64,000 nucleotides of DNA, taken from NCBI GenBank assembly GCA_902385655.1, contig CABMGO010000005.1, positions 184,693 through 248,692 of the forward strand, read 5' to 3'. Shown here in pieces: positions 13,951-23,487 of this stretch (position 1 is its first letter; every line of letters begins with the position of its first letter). The position numbers and the translations under genes are program-made. The stretch comes from an uncultured archaeon. GTDB taxonomy: Archaea > Nanobdellota > Nanobdellia > Pacearchaeales > GW2011-AR1. The notes under the pieces were generated by a model. It did no database searches. It was not told the origin of the DNA and saw nothing but the letters and a program-made list of their open reading frames with translations.

Positions 13951-16900
13951 TCACTTTTTCTTTTTGCCGTCTTGTTCAGCTAATGGACCAGTAACTTTTA
14001 CAAGAAGTCCTGGAAGACCTGTTCCGACTGGAACTGGCTGATTCAAGATAATATTCTCGATAACCGAAGCCATCTTATCTTTCTTTCCTGTTCTAGAAGC
14101 ATTTACAAAATGTTTAACTGGAGTTTCGAAAGAAGCTCTTGCTAAAACAGATGATTTGTCTGAGATAATACCAACTCTTGTAACTCCCTTAACAACTCCG
14201 GAAGCAGTCATAGAATCCGCAATTAATGTCAAGTGTCTGTAATCGATATCTAAACCCTGTGATGTCAAAACTTTCTTAATTTCGTCGATAATTGCTTGTC
14301 TTGCAGACTCAATTCCTAAAAGAGAAGCCAGCTCATGCAAGTCGTTTGTAGTTACTTTCTCAGGATTTACTCCTTTGAATTGCAATATTTCTTTCAAGTT
14401 TGTACCAGCAGTCAAGATTACAAAATTAGAATCTCTCTTTACAACAAGAACATTCTGTATTCCTTTTACTCCAGAAATAACTGTATCCTTTATTTTTTGT
14501 TTTGTTTTGTAAATTTGTTTGAAATCACTATCAGCCAAATCTAATGTAATCGCATCTTCACCTTTCTTCTTTGTTTTGAATCCTTTTTCATCAAGACCTT
14601 CAACAACTTTGTCAAGTCCCATGTGAACTGTTTTCAATGCATCTTTGTTAATCATAATTTCAATTTTCTTAGCACCAAAGTCAACATTAATTTCAGACAT
14701 TATTTCTTTCAAAGAAACTTCCTTGATTTTTTCAGCGATAATCTTTGCGTCTTTGTCATTATTATGATCTTTGTCCAAATAAATTTCCATCGAAGGTGTG
14801 GAAGGTTTCTTTCTAGCATCAAGAATTTCAATTAATCTTGGAAGACCTTGTGTAACCTGCACTTCCGCAACTCCCGCAGAGTGGAATACGTTAAGAACCA
14901 TCTGTGTAGAAGATTCTCCGAAAGATTGAGCAGTAACAATACCAATAGCTTCACCAGGTGCAACCTTCTGTCCAGTATGTAAACCAGCAACGTCTAATCC
15001 GTCGCCACCAAATGAATATTGAACAATTCCTTCATTAGCATCTCTAACTGTTCCGTCATATTCAACAATATAATCTTGTAATGCAGAAACTAATCTTCTG
15101 TATAAATAACCAGACTTTGGAGTTCTAAGAGCAGTATCCATCATCGCGTCTCTACCAGTCATACCGCCAAAGAAGAATTCATCAGGTCTCAAACCATTGA
15201 TGAAAGAATTCTGGATAAATCCACCAGCTCTTGGAGACAAGTCTCCTTTCTTGAAACAGCTCAATGATCTTCCAGTATAACCGAAATTAATTCTTTGTCC
15301 TCTCATAACCTGCTGACCTACCGAACAAGCAATCTGTGTAACGTTTAACATACTACCTCTTGCTTTAGCGGAGATCATCTTATTTACAAGATTGTCTTTA
15401 GGGAATTTTTCCTTAACAAATTTACCAATATCCGTTCTCACACCATTAAGAACTTGCAAGATTCTAATTTCTCTTGTCTGTTCAGCAGTCTTTCCTGGTA
15501 AAACCTCGATAGAGTTATTGTAATATGATTCGATAATTTCTTGTGTTTTCTTTTCAGCAGCTGCAATCATCTTGTCAGTTTCTCTCTTAACTTCATCAGA
15601 AACATCTAAGTCAGTAATAGAAATTGTGAAACCAGTTCTAGATAAGAAAGTCATACCTAAAGTATAAACGTCCTTAAGAACTTCCATTGTTCTCTTTCTT
15701 CCGATAATTTTATCTAATTTTTTAACGTCTTCTCCTTCTTCTGTAATAAATCCTTCAGTCTTAATCTTAGAATTCTTCAACTCAACAGGTAAAGCATTTT
15801 CAAATAAATCTCTACCGGAAACCATCTTGGTCATTGCAAAAGGTTTTAATCCTGCAGAATAAACGAGTTGCATTGCTTCTTCCTTGCTTACTTCTTGTTC
15901 AGCTAAAACATAATTACCAGTTAAAGCGTCATCAGTACAACCAAATAAATTTGAATTATTCTTTGGAGAAATCAAATTGTGTTCTACTCCCAACAAACAT
16001 TCAGCTTCAGCTCTAGCTTCCTCAGTCTGTGGACCGTGGATATTCATTTCATCTCCGTCAAAGTCTGCGTTGTAAGGGAAACAAACAGAAGGATGCATTC
16101 TGAAAGTTTTATGTGGTAAAACTTTTACAAAGTGCGCCATTAAAGAGGCTCTGTGAAGCGAAGGGTGTCTGTTAAATAAAACGATATCTCCGTCGGTCAA
16201 ATGTCTTTCAACAACATAGCCAGGCTCTATTTCTTTAGCTAAATCTTCTTTCAATTCAGGAGTAATTCTTTTTCTCTTTCCGTCAGGTCTTGTGATATAA
16301 TTTGCACCAGGATATTCACCAGCTAAAACAAGTTTTCTCATTCTTTCAATATTTAATGTTGTAACTCTTTCAGCAACAGTCAAAATCTTTGCAACTTCTA
16401 ATGGAACTCCAACTTCATTCAATTTCAAATATGGATCTGGAGATACAACAGTTCTCGCCGAGAAATTAACTCTCTTACCAGCAAGATTCTTTCTGATACG
16501 TCCTTCTTTACCTTTAATTCTTTCATTAATTGTTTTTAATGGTTGACCGCTTCTGTGTCTTGCAGGAGGAATTTTAGCAACAGAATTGTCAAAAAATGTT
16601 GTAACGTGATATTGTAATAAATCCCAAAGATCCTCGATAATAACTTCTGGAGCTCCGGCGTTTAAATTTTCCCAAAGTCTCTGATTTGCTCTGATAATAT
16701 CTGAAAGTTTGTGTGTTAAATCGTCCTCAGATCTTTCACCGGATTCTAAAGTAATAGAAGGTCTAACTGTTACTGGAGGTACAAGTAAATATGTCAAAAT
16801 TGACCATTCAGGTCTTAATGTCTTTGGATTTATTCCAAGATGTTTTAAATCTTCATCATAAACCTTAGATAATTTTTCTCTAATTTCAGAAGGGAAAATT

Positions 16901-17367
16901 CTTCTTTTTCCGATATGGAATTGAGATGGTTTTTCGAACTTAACTTTTTCTTGAATAATTCCGCAATGCGGACATTTCTTTGCATCTTTAGCTTTCTTTA
17001 ATCTTGTCTTCAAATCATATTTTTCAACTTCCTCTTGAGTAAGTAAAATTTTTCCACAAGCTTCACAAGTACTTCTCATTACTAATTCCATGATAGAAAG
17101 ATATTTTATATGAATAACCGGTCTTGCTAATTCAATCAAACCAGGGTGACCCAAACATTCTTTTAAGTGCCCGCCACAAGTTCTACATCTTACTCCAGGA
17201 TCAATAGCACCAAGTCTCAAATCCATCAAACCTCCGTCGACAGGATAACCGTCAACATCATAAAGTTCAGGAGTCACAATTTTAGCAACTGCAACTTTCT
17301 TAATTTGCTCAGGACTGAACAAGCTAAACTTTATTGCTTTAATTTGTTTTTTCACAGGTTTTTCCAT
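13951..17367 (-). CDS. rpoA: RNA polymerase largest subunit, fused A'-A''
   Basis: 1138 residues. The N-terminal zinc clamp (CRTCGGHL...CLGHPG and CEACGK...CPHCG), the catalytic NADFDGDEMNIH loop that holds the active-site magnesium, and the trigger loop/bridge helix region (GEAIGIVTAQSFGESSTQM) run on without a break. The A''-type C-terminus continues with DYRHLTLIADSMTASG and ARASFETPVKHF. Many archaea split this gene into rpoA1 and rpoA2. Starts 1 nt after the rpoB stop. No frameshift seen. Confidence 0.96.
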   Translation of the reverse strand: MEKPVKKQIKAIKFSLFSPEQIKKVAVAKIVTPELYDVDGYPVDGGLMDLRLGAIDPGVRCRTCGGHLKECLGHPGLIELARPVIHIKYLSIMELVMRSTCEACGKILLTQEEVEKYDLKTRLKKAKDAKKCPHCGIIQEKVKFEKPSQFHIGKRRIFPSEIREKLSKVYDEDLKHLGINPKTLRPEWSILTYLLVPPVTVRPSITLESGERSEDDLTHKLSDIIRANQRLWENLNAGAPEVIIEDLWDLLQYHVTTFFDNSVAKIPPARHRSGQPLKTINERIKGKEGRIRKNLAGKRVNFSARTVVSPDPYLKLNEVGVPLEVAKILTVAERVTTLNIERMRKLVLAGEYPGANYITRPDGKRKRITPELKEDLAKEIEPGYVVERHLTDGDIVLFNRHPSLHRASLMAHFVKVLPHKTFRMHPSVCFPYNADFDGDEMNIHGPQTEEARAEAECLLGVEHNLISPKNNSNLFGCTDDALTGNYVLAEQEVSKEEAMQLVYSAGLKPFAMTKMVSGRDLFENALPVELKNSKIKTEGFITEEGEDVKKLDKIIGRKRTMEVLKDVYTLGMTFLSRTGFTISITDLDVSDEVKRETDKMIAAAEKKTQEIIESYYNNSIEVLPGKTAEQTREIRILQVLNGVRTDIGKFVKEKFPKDNLVNKMISAKARGSMLNVTQIACSVGQQVMRGQRINFGYTGRSLSCFKKGDLSPRAGGFIQNSFINGLRPDEFFFGGMTGRDAMMDTALRTPKSGYLYRRLVSALQDYIVEYDGTVRDANEGIVQYSFGGDGLDVAGLHTGQKVAPGEAIGIVTAQSFGESSTQMVLNVFHSAGVAEVQVTQGLPRLIEILDARKKPSTPSMEIYLDKDHNNDKDAKIIAEKIKEVSLKEIMSEINVDFGAKKIEIMINKDALKTVHMGLDKVVEGLDEKGFKTKKKGEDAITLDLADSDFKQIYKTKQKIKDTVISGVKGIQNVLVVKRDSNFVILTAGTNLKEILQFKGVNPEKVTTNDLHELASLLGIESARQAIIDEIKKVLTSQGLDIDYRHLTLIADSMTASGVVKGVTRVGIISDKSSVLARASFETPVKHFVNASRTGKKDKMASVIENIILNQPVPVGTGLPGLLVKVTGPLAEQDGKKKK

Positions 17368-17368
17368 T

Positions 17369-17971
17369 TTATTGATCGTATTTATTCTTTAGTTCGAATT
17401 TAGTTAATAAATGCATGCCCTGTAATTCTTCAAGTAACAATTTGAATGCATAAGAAACCTCAATAGGTTCAACCAAATTAGATTGGCACATTGGACAAAG
17501 TTGTCTGTCTCTGATTTTGTCGTCGGTAGCAATGTTTCCACATCTTTCACAGATGTGCACGACTACTTTATCAGAATCATATCTTTCCTTTAATAATAAA
17601 GATGCTCCATGTGCAACTAAAGCCTGTTGCTCCATCTCTCCAAGTCTAAGTCCTCCGCCTCTTGCTCTTCCCTCAATTGGCTGTCTTGTTAAAAGTGCAA
17701 TCTTACCAGAAGCTCTTGCGTGAAGTAAGTTCTTTACCATACGTACAAGTTTCAAATAATACATATTACCAACGTAAATCTTTATAGGCATCTTTTGACC
17801 TGTAACTCCGTTGTACATAACTTCCTTACCATCATATCTGAATCCTAATTTTCTTAAATTATCTTCAAGAGTTCCAAGTTCAGTTCCAGCGAATGCAGAA
17901 GCATCTTCAGCAATACCTTTTAATGCGGCAACTTTACCTGCCATTAATTCTAATAAATAACCAACAGTCAT
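17369..17971 (-). CDS. rpoB: RNA polymerase subunit B, C-terminal part (downstream of an in-frame stop)
   Basis: 200 residues from the first ATG (MTVGYLLELMAGKVAAL) to the end, in the same frame as the larger upstream part. The frame is open from 18043, so the 24 codons before this ATG (LDIPFTSKGVHPDVV...HGIPSR) still encode conserved RpoB sequence. Contains the clamp/anchor region (RARGGGLRLGEMEQQAL) and the C-terminal zinc ribbon CERCGN...CPMC. Together the two parts make one normal-length archaeal B subunit (about 1092 residues) cut by a single TAA. Confidence 0.85.
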   Translation of the reverse strand: MTVGYLLELMAGKVAALKGIAEDASAFAGTELGTLEDNLRKLGFRYDGKEVMYNGVTGQKMPIKIYVGNMYYLKLVRMVKNLLHARASGKIALLTRQPIEGRARGGGLRLGEMEQQALVAHGASLLLKERYDSDKVVVHICERCGNIATDDKIRDRQLCPMCQSNLVEPIEVSYAFKLLLEELQGMHLLTKFELKNKYDQ

Positions 17972-18043
17972 ACGAGATGGAATACCGTGTGGATTGAAAA
18001 CGACATCAGGATGAACTCCTTTACTTGTGAAAGGTATATCTAA

Positions 18044-20650
18044 TTATGGCGCAATAAATCCAATAACTCCCTTCTGTCCATGGGGTGTAGCGAACTTGTC
18101 TCCAATTTCTGGTTTTCTCATATCTCTCATTCTTACCTGAACAATCTTATTACCTTCTGCATCTTGTGTAACAAAAACACCGTCGACAGTTCCACTTTCT
18201 TCTTGTCTCATTGCAGTAGAATTTTCTTTCTTAGTCTGTATAGAAATTTCTCTAGCTTCAGATAAGAATTTTGGAGGAGAAGTTTTACCAATAATAACAT
18301 CGCCTTCACCCATTTCAGCTTCAGGATATGCAATACCATCGTCTTCTAAATATTTGTAACTTGTTTCCATTCTATATCCAGAAACATCTTTTTCAGGAAC
18401 ACAGATTTGATCTTTTAATCTACCTGCATAATTCAATTCAACAGAATCATAGGGTCTAAAATAAGTAGATCTTGCTAATCCTCTGTCAACAGAACCTTGA
18501 TTCAAAACAATCGCGTCCTCAATGTTGTAACCGTCATATGGAGCAACAGCAACGATAACATTTTGTCCAGAAGGATACATTGCAAGTGTGTCATACATGA
18601 AACTTCTTGCTAATGGTTTTTGTGGATAATATAAAACGGAAACATTTGTGTCCATTCTTACAGGATAATTTGCAGCATAAATACCGATGGACTGTGTTTG
18701 TGTCTTACTACCTCTTAACAATCTTGGTCCCTGGTCGTGATTTGCATAAGGAACAATAGAAGTAATAATACCTAAACAAGCAATAGGATCAATTTCTAAA
18801 TAATCATGATCTTTTGTAACTTCTTCTCTGTATAAAGCAACAAGAGAATTATCTTCCTCAGCAGCATCGACATATTCAACTATTCCCTGCTGTATTAAAT
18901 TATCCCAGCTCAAAGAACCTTGCTCAATTAATTTTAAATGTTCGTCTTTTAATTTTGGAACACCACTTTCAACAACAATTAGTGGCCTAATAACTCTTCC
19001 AACTTCTGTAGAAACGAAAACAGCACCCATAAAATCATCAAATCTCACGCTTAGTTCAATAGGCAATTCATTCTTTCTTCTTTTTTCTCTAACTGCTTGG
19101 AAAAATTGTTTTCCATCTTTAACACTTCCAACAAATTTACCATTATAAAAAACATCAATTACATTTTCGGAATCTTTTGACAAACCAGCTTCAGAGAATA
19201 CTTTGACTATCTTGTCCTCAGCCATCTTTGGTCTTGTAGAAACTCTAGCCAACATTGCGAGATTTTTTCTTAAACCAATTTCAGTACCTTCTGGAGTTTC
19301 AATAGGACAGAATCTTCCATAATGAGTTGGATGAACTGTTCTAGCCGCAAAATTTTCTTGTTCGCCTGGTAAAGTAGAAACAACTTTCTGTAACTGAGAA
19401 AGCATAGATAAAGAATTATCTTTCTTCATGTTCTGAGTAACTCCAGTCCTCTCACCGATCCAAGAACCAGTTGCAATTGCAGACTCAATTCTGTGAGAGA
19501 ATAAAGTAGATTTAGCAATTGTTTTTATCGAATAGAATTTTCTTCTTTTAACAGTCTTCTGAAGAGAATGTTGTATTTCTCTTATTAATATATTTAAATT
19601 AACTCTGAATAAATCAGCCAATAAATCACCAGAAAGTCTAACTCTCTTATTTGCATAATGATCCTTATCAGTCAAAGCCTGTTCTGGATTTTCTCTTGCA
19701 GTGTAAAATTGTTTTAATAATTTACAGATTGTCTTTGCTTTTTCCAATCTAGCATTTTTGTCTAAACCTACATGAGGTAATAAATAAGAATCAATTCTTT
19801 GCTTTGTTCTGTCCAAAATTTCTTTCTTTGTTCCTTGTAACGAAGTTAATTCTGCAATCTTCATCAAAGCTTCTTCAGGATCGCCCATAGCGGCATATTC
19901 ATAAAGATTAACAAGCAAACCATCAGTTTGTTTTCCAATAATTTTGGAGATTTCAGCTTCAGAAACCATTCCAAGCGCTTTCAATAAAACAATTACTGGA
20001 ATCTTAGAGAATCTTGAAAAAGAAATTTCTAAAATGCCATCTTTATTTTCATTGATTGTTACTGGAATTTTATAAGCGCCCCTTTGAGAGAATAATCTTA
20101 AAACAAGACCTCTAACTTTCTGAACTTCAAGGAAAGACTGATTAGAAGCCAAATCTTCAGCCATAACCAAAATTCTTTCATTACCATTAACTAAGAAATA
20201 ACCGCCAGCATCAGCAGGATCAACATATTTCTCGATTAATTGTTCTTTGCTTAAACCATGAAGATTACAAGCCTTTGATTTAACGATAACTGGAATTCTT
20301 CCTAATTGAACTTCAGCAGTTTCAACCTGACCATCGTATCTAATTGTTAACTCTATTTTGATAGGTGCAGAATAAGTCAAATTTCTTAATCTAGCTTCAG
20401 CAGGAGTAATTAATTTTACAGAACCATCAGCTTCAACAATGTCTGGTTTACCCACACTTATTTTGCCAAGTTTTATTTCAAAATCTTCTTTCGGAATTGT
20501 TTCGTTCATTTCATTAACAATTTCTTGCATTCTGTTTTCAACAAAATCATTAAATGAAACGATATTTGATTCGACAAGAGAATGATTCTTTAAGAATTCC
20601 TTAACTACAATGTGTTTTCTATCGACAGTAAAGGATTTCTTAGCTTCCAT
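18044..20650 (-). CDS. rpoB: RNA polymerase subunit B, N-terminal part ending at an in-frame TAA
   Basis: 868 residues ending GDKFATPHGQKGVIGFIAP then TAA at 18044-18046. In archaeal RpoB this point continues as P-Q-E-D-M-P-F/W; here it reads P-stop-L-D-I-P-F, so one C-to-T change of CAA would explain the stop. Lobe, fork, external and hybrid-binding regions up to this point look intact (for example YPSGQNVIVAVAPYDGYNIEDA). Known archaeal B''/B' splits lie much earlier, near the middle. Start codon shares one base with the rpoH stop (TGATG). Options: sequence error, recent mutation, or readthrough. Confidence 0.88.
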   Translation of the reverse strand: MEAKKSFTVDRKHIVVKEFLKNHSLVESNIVSFNDFVENRMQEIVNEMNETIPKEDFEIKLGKISVGKPDIVEADGSVKLITPAEARLRNLTYSAPIKIELTIRYDGQVETAEVQLGRIPVIVKSKACNLHGLSKEQLIEKYVDPADAGGYFLVNGNERILVMAEDLASNQSFLEVQKVRGLVLRLFSQRGAYKIPVTINENKDGILEISFSRFSKIPVIVLLKALGMVSEAEISKIIGKQTDGLLVNLYEYAAMGDPEEALMKIAELTSLQGTKKEILDRTKQRIDSYLLPHVGLDKNARLEKAKTICKLLKQFYTARENPEQALTDKDHYANKRVRLSGDLLADLFRVNLNILIREIQHSLQKTVKRRKFYSIKTIAKSTLFSHRIESAIATGSWIGERTGVTQNMKKDNSLSMLSQLQKVVSTLPGEQENFAARTVHPTHYGRFCPIETPEGTEIGLRKNLAMLARVSTRPKMAEDKIVKVFSEAGLSKDSENVIDVFYNGKFVGSVKDGKQFFQAVREKRRKNELPIELSVRFDDFMGAVFVSTEVGRVIRPLIVVESGVPKLKDEHLKLIEQGSLSWDNLIQQGIVEYVDAAEEDNSLVALYREEVTKDHDYLEIDPIACLGIITSIVPYANHDQGPRLLRGSKTQTQSIGIYAANYPVRMDTNVSVLYYPQKPLARSFMYDTLAMYPSGQNVIVAVAPYDGYNIEDAIVLNQGSVDRGLARSTYFRPYDSVELNYAGRLKDQICVPEKDVSGYRMETSYKYLEDDGIAYPEAEMGEGDVIIGKTSPPKFLSEAREISIQTKKENSTAMRQEESGTVDGVFVTQDAEGNKIVQVRMRDMRKPEIGDKFATPHGQKGVIGFIAP

Positions 20651-20859
20651 CAGACAACCACACGGAAGTATTCTTCCTCTCCATTATCGTTTTTTCTTTC
20701 AATCTTAACAACATCCCCAGTCTCAACACCAAGAGAAACAACAGCAGCATCTTCCTTAGAAATTTTAGGTAACTGCGCTAAAGAAATATTATACTTAACT
20801 AATAACTTTTTAACTTCATCCTGCTTTAATTTTGAGTGTTTTGGTTGGAGAATATGCAT
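20650..20859 (-). CDS. rpoH: RNA polymerase subunit H (Rpb5 C-terminal domain)
   Basis: 69 residues, standard archaeal size. HSKLKQDEVKKLLVKYNIS, LPKISKEDAAVVSLG and the closing strand FRVVV are the typical RpoH pattern. First gene of the rpoH-rpoB-rpoA operon, with a TATA-like box near 20909-20917. Confidence 0.93.
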   Translation of the reverse strand: MHILQPKHSKLKQDEVKKLLVKYNISLAQLPKISKEDAAVVSLGVETGDVVKIERKNDNGEEEYFRVVV

Positions 20860-20937
20860 AATAGTGACTATATGATATTTTAGATGAAATCATTAAAAAA
20901 AGTTGCCTTTTAAATGTTTCGATTTTGTTATTTACTT

Positions 20938-20953
20938 CCCGCAGGGATGATCC
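20938..20953 (+). repeat. Short GCAG-hairpin repeat, divergent copy D
   Basis: CCCGCAGGGATGATCC resembles the 5' half of copies A-C (GCAGGGT.ATCC) but the closing arm is degenerate. Sits downstream of the thymidine kinase stop (21004, minus strand). Confidence 0.3.
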
Positions 20954-21003
20954 TGAATGTTGGTTTTTCCTATGCAATTGAGGGAAAGAGTAGTTTGAAA
21001 CAG

Positions 21004-21627
21004 TTATTCTCTAAAATGATCTGCACAAACCGGGAAATATTCCCAACCTTTCTCTCCATCTAAAACTAAAAGAGGTTCACCATACTTCGAAGGCTGGCCA
21101 TTATGAGTTCTTTGCGTTAAACTAGCAGGTTTTTGACATTTTGAACAAGTTGATTCGACACAAAATTCAACCCTGTCTGCATATCTGTAAATGTCTGAAA
21201 CAAAATGAACTGGCCTTTTATTAAAAAAAGCGTGAATTGAAGGAATAAAAACTTTTTTCCCATCGGCTTTCCATTCTAAAACTAATTCTGCCAATTTAGC
21301 AGCATAACGTTCAGCGTTTTTTTCATAACTTTCAGGACTGTTACAACAAACAAAAGAAAATGGTTCATCAATACCAATAACTTCCCTGTCTTCGGCGAGA
21401 GAATCCATTTCTCCTAAAAAGTTAGGTTTACTTAAATCAATAACTTGAGCAGGAAGAGTATAACTCAATCCTCGAGATCTCCAAACATTTCCATCTCTTT
21501 TATTCCAAGACGATTGAAAAAGAACATAGCTTGCACCAGCACCAATTAAAGGCCCAATGGTTTGCATAGCTCTTTTCGTCTTTCCAGAAAACATAGTTCC
21601 TAAAAATAAATCTAAACTCCCCTTCAT
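21004..21627 (-). CDS. tdk: Thymidine kinase, TK1 type
   Basis: 207 residues from ATG 21627 (28 nt from a TATA box at 21651-21662). P-loop GTMFSGKT near the N-terminus, IGIDEPFSF as the Walker B-like strand, lasso region, and a zinc site from CSKCQKPA and PVCADHF. Phosphorylates thymidine to dTMP using ATP. The usual EAQF of TK1 is IDEPF here, a mild divergence. Salvage counterpart to the ThyX-like protein and thymidylate kinase near 35 kb. Confidence 0.88.
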   Translation of the reverse strand: MKGSLDLFLGTMFSGKTKRAMQTIGPLIGAGASYVLFQSSWNKRDGNVWRSRGLSYTLPAQVIDLSKPNFLGEMDSLAEDREVIGIDEPFSFVCCNSPESYEKNAERYAAKLAELVLEWKADGKKVFIPSIHAFFNKRPVHFVSDIYRYADRVEFCVESTCSKCQKPASLTQRTHNGQPSKYGEPLLVLDGEKGWEYFPVCADHFRE

Positions 21628-21725
21628 AAAAAATAAAACCTGAAGCACTATTTAAATAAATAGATAGTTGAAAATAATCTTCAGAAAAAATAAAAAAAAT
21701 CAAATCACTTCAAATAAAATAAAAG

Positions 21726-21800
21726 TGGTCCCGACGGGATTTGAACCCGCGACACCCGCGTTAAGAGCGCGGTACTCTAACCAGGCTGAGCTACGGAACC
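21726..21800 (-). tRNA. tRNA-Lys (anticodon CTT)
   Basis: 75 nt on the minus strand. Acceptor GGTTCCG pairs with CGGGACC. Anticodon stem CCGCG/CGCGG has loop CTCTTAA, so the anticodon is CTT reading AAG. Typical D and T loops (TTCAAAT). No encoded CCA and no intron. Confidence 0.95.
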
Positions 21801-21871
21801 TTTGAAATACCTTGAACTACAATTATGTAGTATAGTTTTATGAAAAAATGCGTTTAAAAAAGTAATGTTTA

Positions 21872-22147
21872 TTACTTAGAGACTATTTCTTTTATAGCTT
21901 CTATGTGATCAGCAATCTCAAGTCCTTTTTTTGTAAGTTTGATAATTTTTATTCTTCCTTTCTTTTCAAATACAACTAAACCCATTTCCTCTAGCGTTTG
22001 TAAAATCTTAACCGCGTGAGAATAAGTACAATCAACTTCCTTAGCTAAAACAGAACCATACTTAGCCTTACTTACTCTTTTCAAAGCAAGCAGCATCATA
22101 GCTGGTTTTCTTCTAAAAAACAAATCAAAGTGATCTTCTGTTACCAT
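21872..22147 (-). CDS. Winged-helix transcriptional regulator
   Basis: 91 residues. Helix-turn-helix with wing: VSKAKYGSVLAKEVDCTYSHAVKILQTLEEMGLV then a beta wing VVFEKKGRIKIIKLTKKG, and a C-terminal dimerisation helix. MarR/ArsR-like architecture without metal-binding cysteines. Target unknown. Confidence 0.65.
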   Translation of the reverse strand: MVTEDHFDLFFRRKPAMMLLALKRVSKAKYGSVLAKEVDCTYSHAVKILQTLEEMGLVVFEKKGRIKIIKLTKKGLEIADHIEAIKEIVSK

Positions 22148-22375
22148 TTTGCGATATTTTCACTAAATTTATTTGAATTGAAAAATCGGAAGGTTGTAAA
22201 GCAACCGCTAACATTCTTGACAACTGCGAACGAAGTGAAGTTTGTGTTTGTCATTTGAATATATATTATTTAACCTATATTTCTGAGTTGTAAACTGCTT
22301 TTAAAGCTTTCTCAAGTTTTTCGTCCACGCGTAGTAGATACATCTAATTTGAGAGAAGTAACAAAAAAACTAGAA
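22148..22375. other. Intergenic region with small hairpins
   Basis: 228 nt without a credible gene. Contains the hairpin GGTTG-TAAAG-CAACC (near 22191-22205) and GAACGAAGTGAA (22228-22239), a motif also found at 42323-42334 and, with one change, at 61575-61586. No further signal identified. Confidence 0.35.
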
Positions 22376-23404
22376 CTAATATTTCCTATTAGCGGCCTCT
22401 TCAGACATACGTACCATTTCTTCTCCTTTAGGCATAATCTTGTCTGCACCAAAATAGGCCATAACCCTTCCTTGCTTCCCCTCGGAGATTTTTATTCTTT
22501 CTCCTTTAAGATTCTGCGCGTCTAAATAAATAATCTTATTAGATTTATCAAAATAGGTATTAGGATAATAAGTGATACTTGATCCTCTTCTAAAAAGAGA
22601 ATTAGAACTTAAAACCTCATCAGATCTAAATCTAAAAAATTTTCCATGTGCAGGGCAATCCCAGCTCCCCTCTAATTCCTCACTCCAGGGCGGAGCAATT
22701 GCACCCTCAAAAACAAGATCTACTTCCGAATTCTGACCTCGAGTATTAAATTTCATCTCTGCAAAAATAAAAGCACGAATACCTTGCTCATTTGGAGAAT
22801 AATCAAAAGAAAGAGATCTCCCTATTCCTTCAAAATATGTTCGAACACCATACTGGGTTTGCCACGTAGAATGCTGAATAAATCTATTTGTACCTCTAAG
22901 CGCATAAACTGAAACCTGATCGCTATCAAAAGTTCCCCTAGTTAAAGTATTTTTTCTCGCAATAGATATTGCTTTCTTTTTCTCTAGATCATTAGAACTA
23001 AGATCAAGCCTTTCAGAAGAATATGAAACTCGAGTTCCACTTAAAGGCACGCTTGTCACTAAATAAACTACTGAATCATCTCTCTGAAAACTTTTAACAT
23101 CTTGTTCATTATCAAAAGAGAATACAACTGAGGGATGAAGATCGACACCACTGGGACTAGAAGAAACACCCACCCTAACACGATATAAATTGGTTAATAC
23201 CGAAACTGATTGCTCCTTGCCCACATCTAGCCTAATCAAATTTGAAGAACCTCTGTTCTCCTCTAGTCTAATTAAACTCGAAGAACCTTTGCTTTCATTT
23301 AATCTAACTGCATTTGAAGAATCCTTTCCACAGCCGCCCAAAAATATCGAGCTGGCACCAATCACACATGCGCCCAAAATTGAAAGCAGATCTCTTTCAC
23401 CCAT
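22376..23404 (-). CDS. Putative exported lipoprotein with N-terminal 12-residue repeats
   Basis: 342 residues from ATG 23404 (TATA-like box about 24 nt away). The N-terminus MGERDLLSILGACVIG...FLGGCGKDSS is a signal peptide with a lipobox-like LGGC. Three imperfect 12-residue repeats follow (NAVRLNESKGSS, SLIRLEENRGSS, NLIRLDVGKEQS). The rest is beta-rich with Trp and Tyr, without recognised motifs. Probably anchored outside the cytoplasmic membrane. Confidence 0.55.
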   Translation of the reverse strand: MGERDLLSILGACVIGASSIFLGGCGKDSSNAVRLNESKGSSSLIRLEENRGSSNLIRLDVGKEQSVSVLTNLYRVRVGVSSSPSGVDLHPSVVFSFDNEQDVKSFQRDDSVVYLVTSVPLSGTRVSYSSERLDLSSNDLEKKKAISIARKNTLTRGTFDSDQVSVYALRGTNRFIQHSTWQTQYGVRTYFEGIGRSLSFDYSPNEQGIRAFIFAEMKFNTRGQNSEVDLVFEGAIAPPWSEELEGSWDCPAHGKFFRFRSDEVLSSNSLFRRGSSITYYPNTYFDKSNKIIYLDAQNLKGERIKISEGKQGRVMAYFGADKIMPKGEEMVRMSEEAANRKY

Positions 23405-23487
23405 AAAATAAGAATAAATAATTAATTTAAAAAGATTTGTGCATTGAACAACATAATCTTTAAATATCTCCCAAAGCTCAAACAAAT

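Noticed and set aside
18044..18046. General reassignment of TAA as a sense codon
   Set aside because: Many genes in the window end properly at TAA at the expected length, so a genome-wide recoding does not fit.
17369..20650. Natural B''/B' split of rpoB as in methanogens and halophiles
   Set aside because: Known splits fall near the middle of the gene. Here the break is at residue 869, in one frame, and conserved codons lie between the stop and the next ATG.
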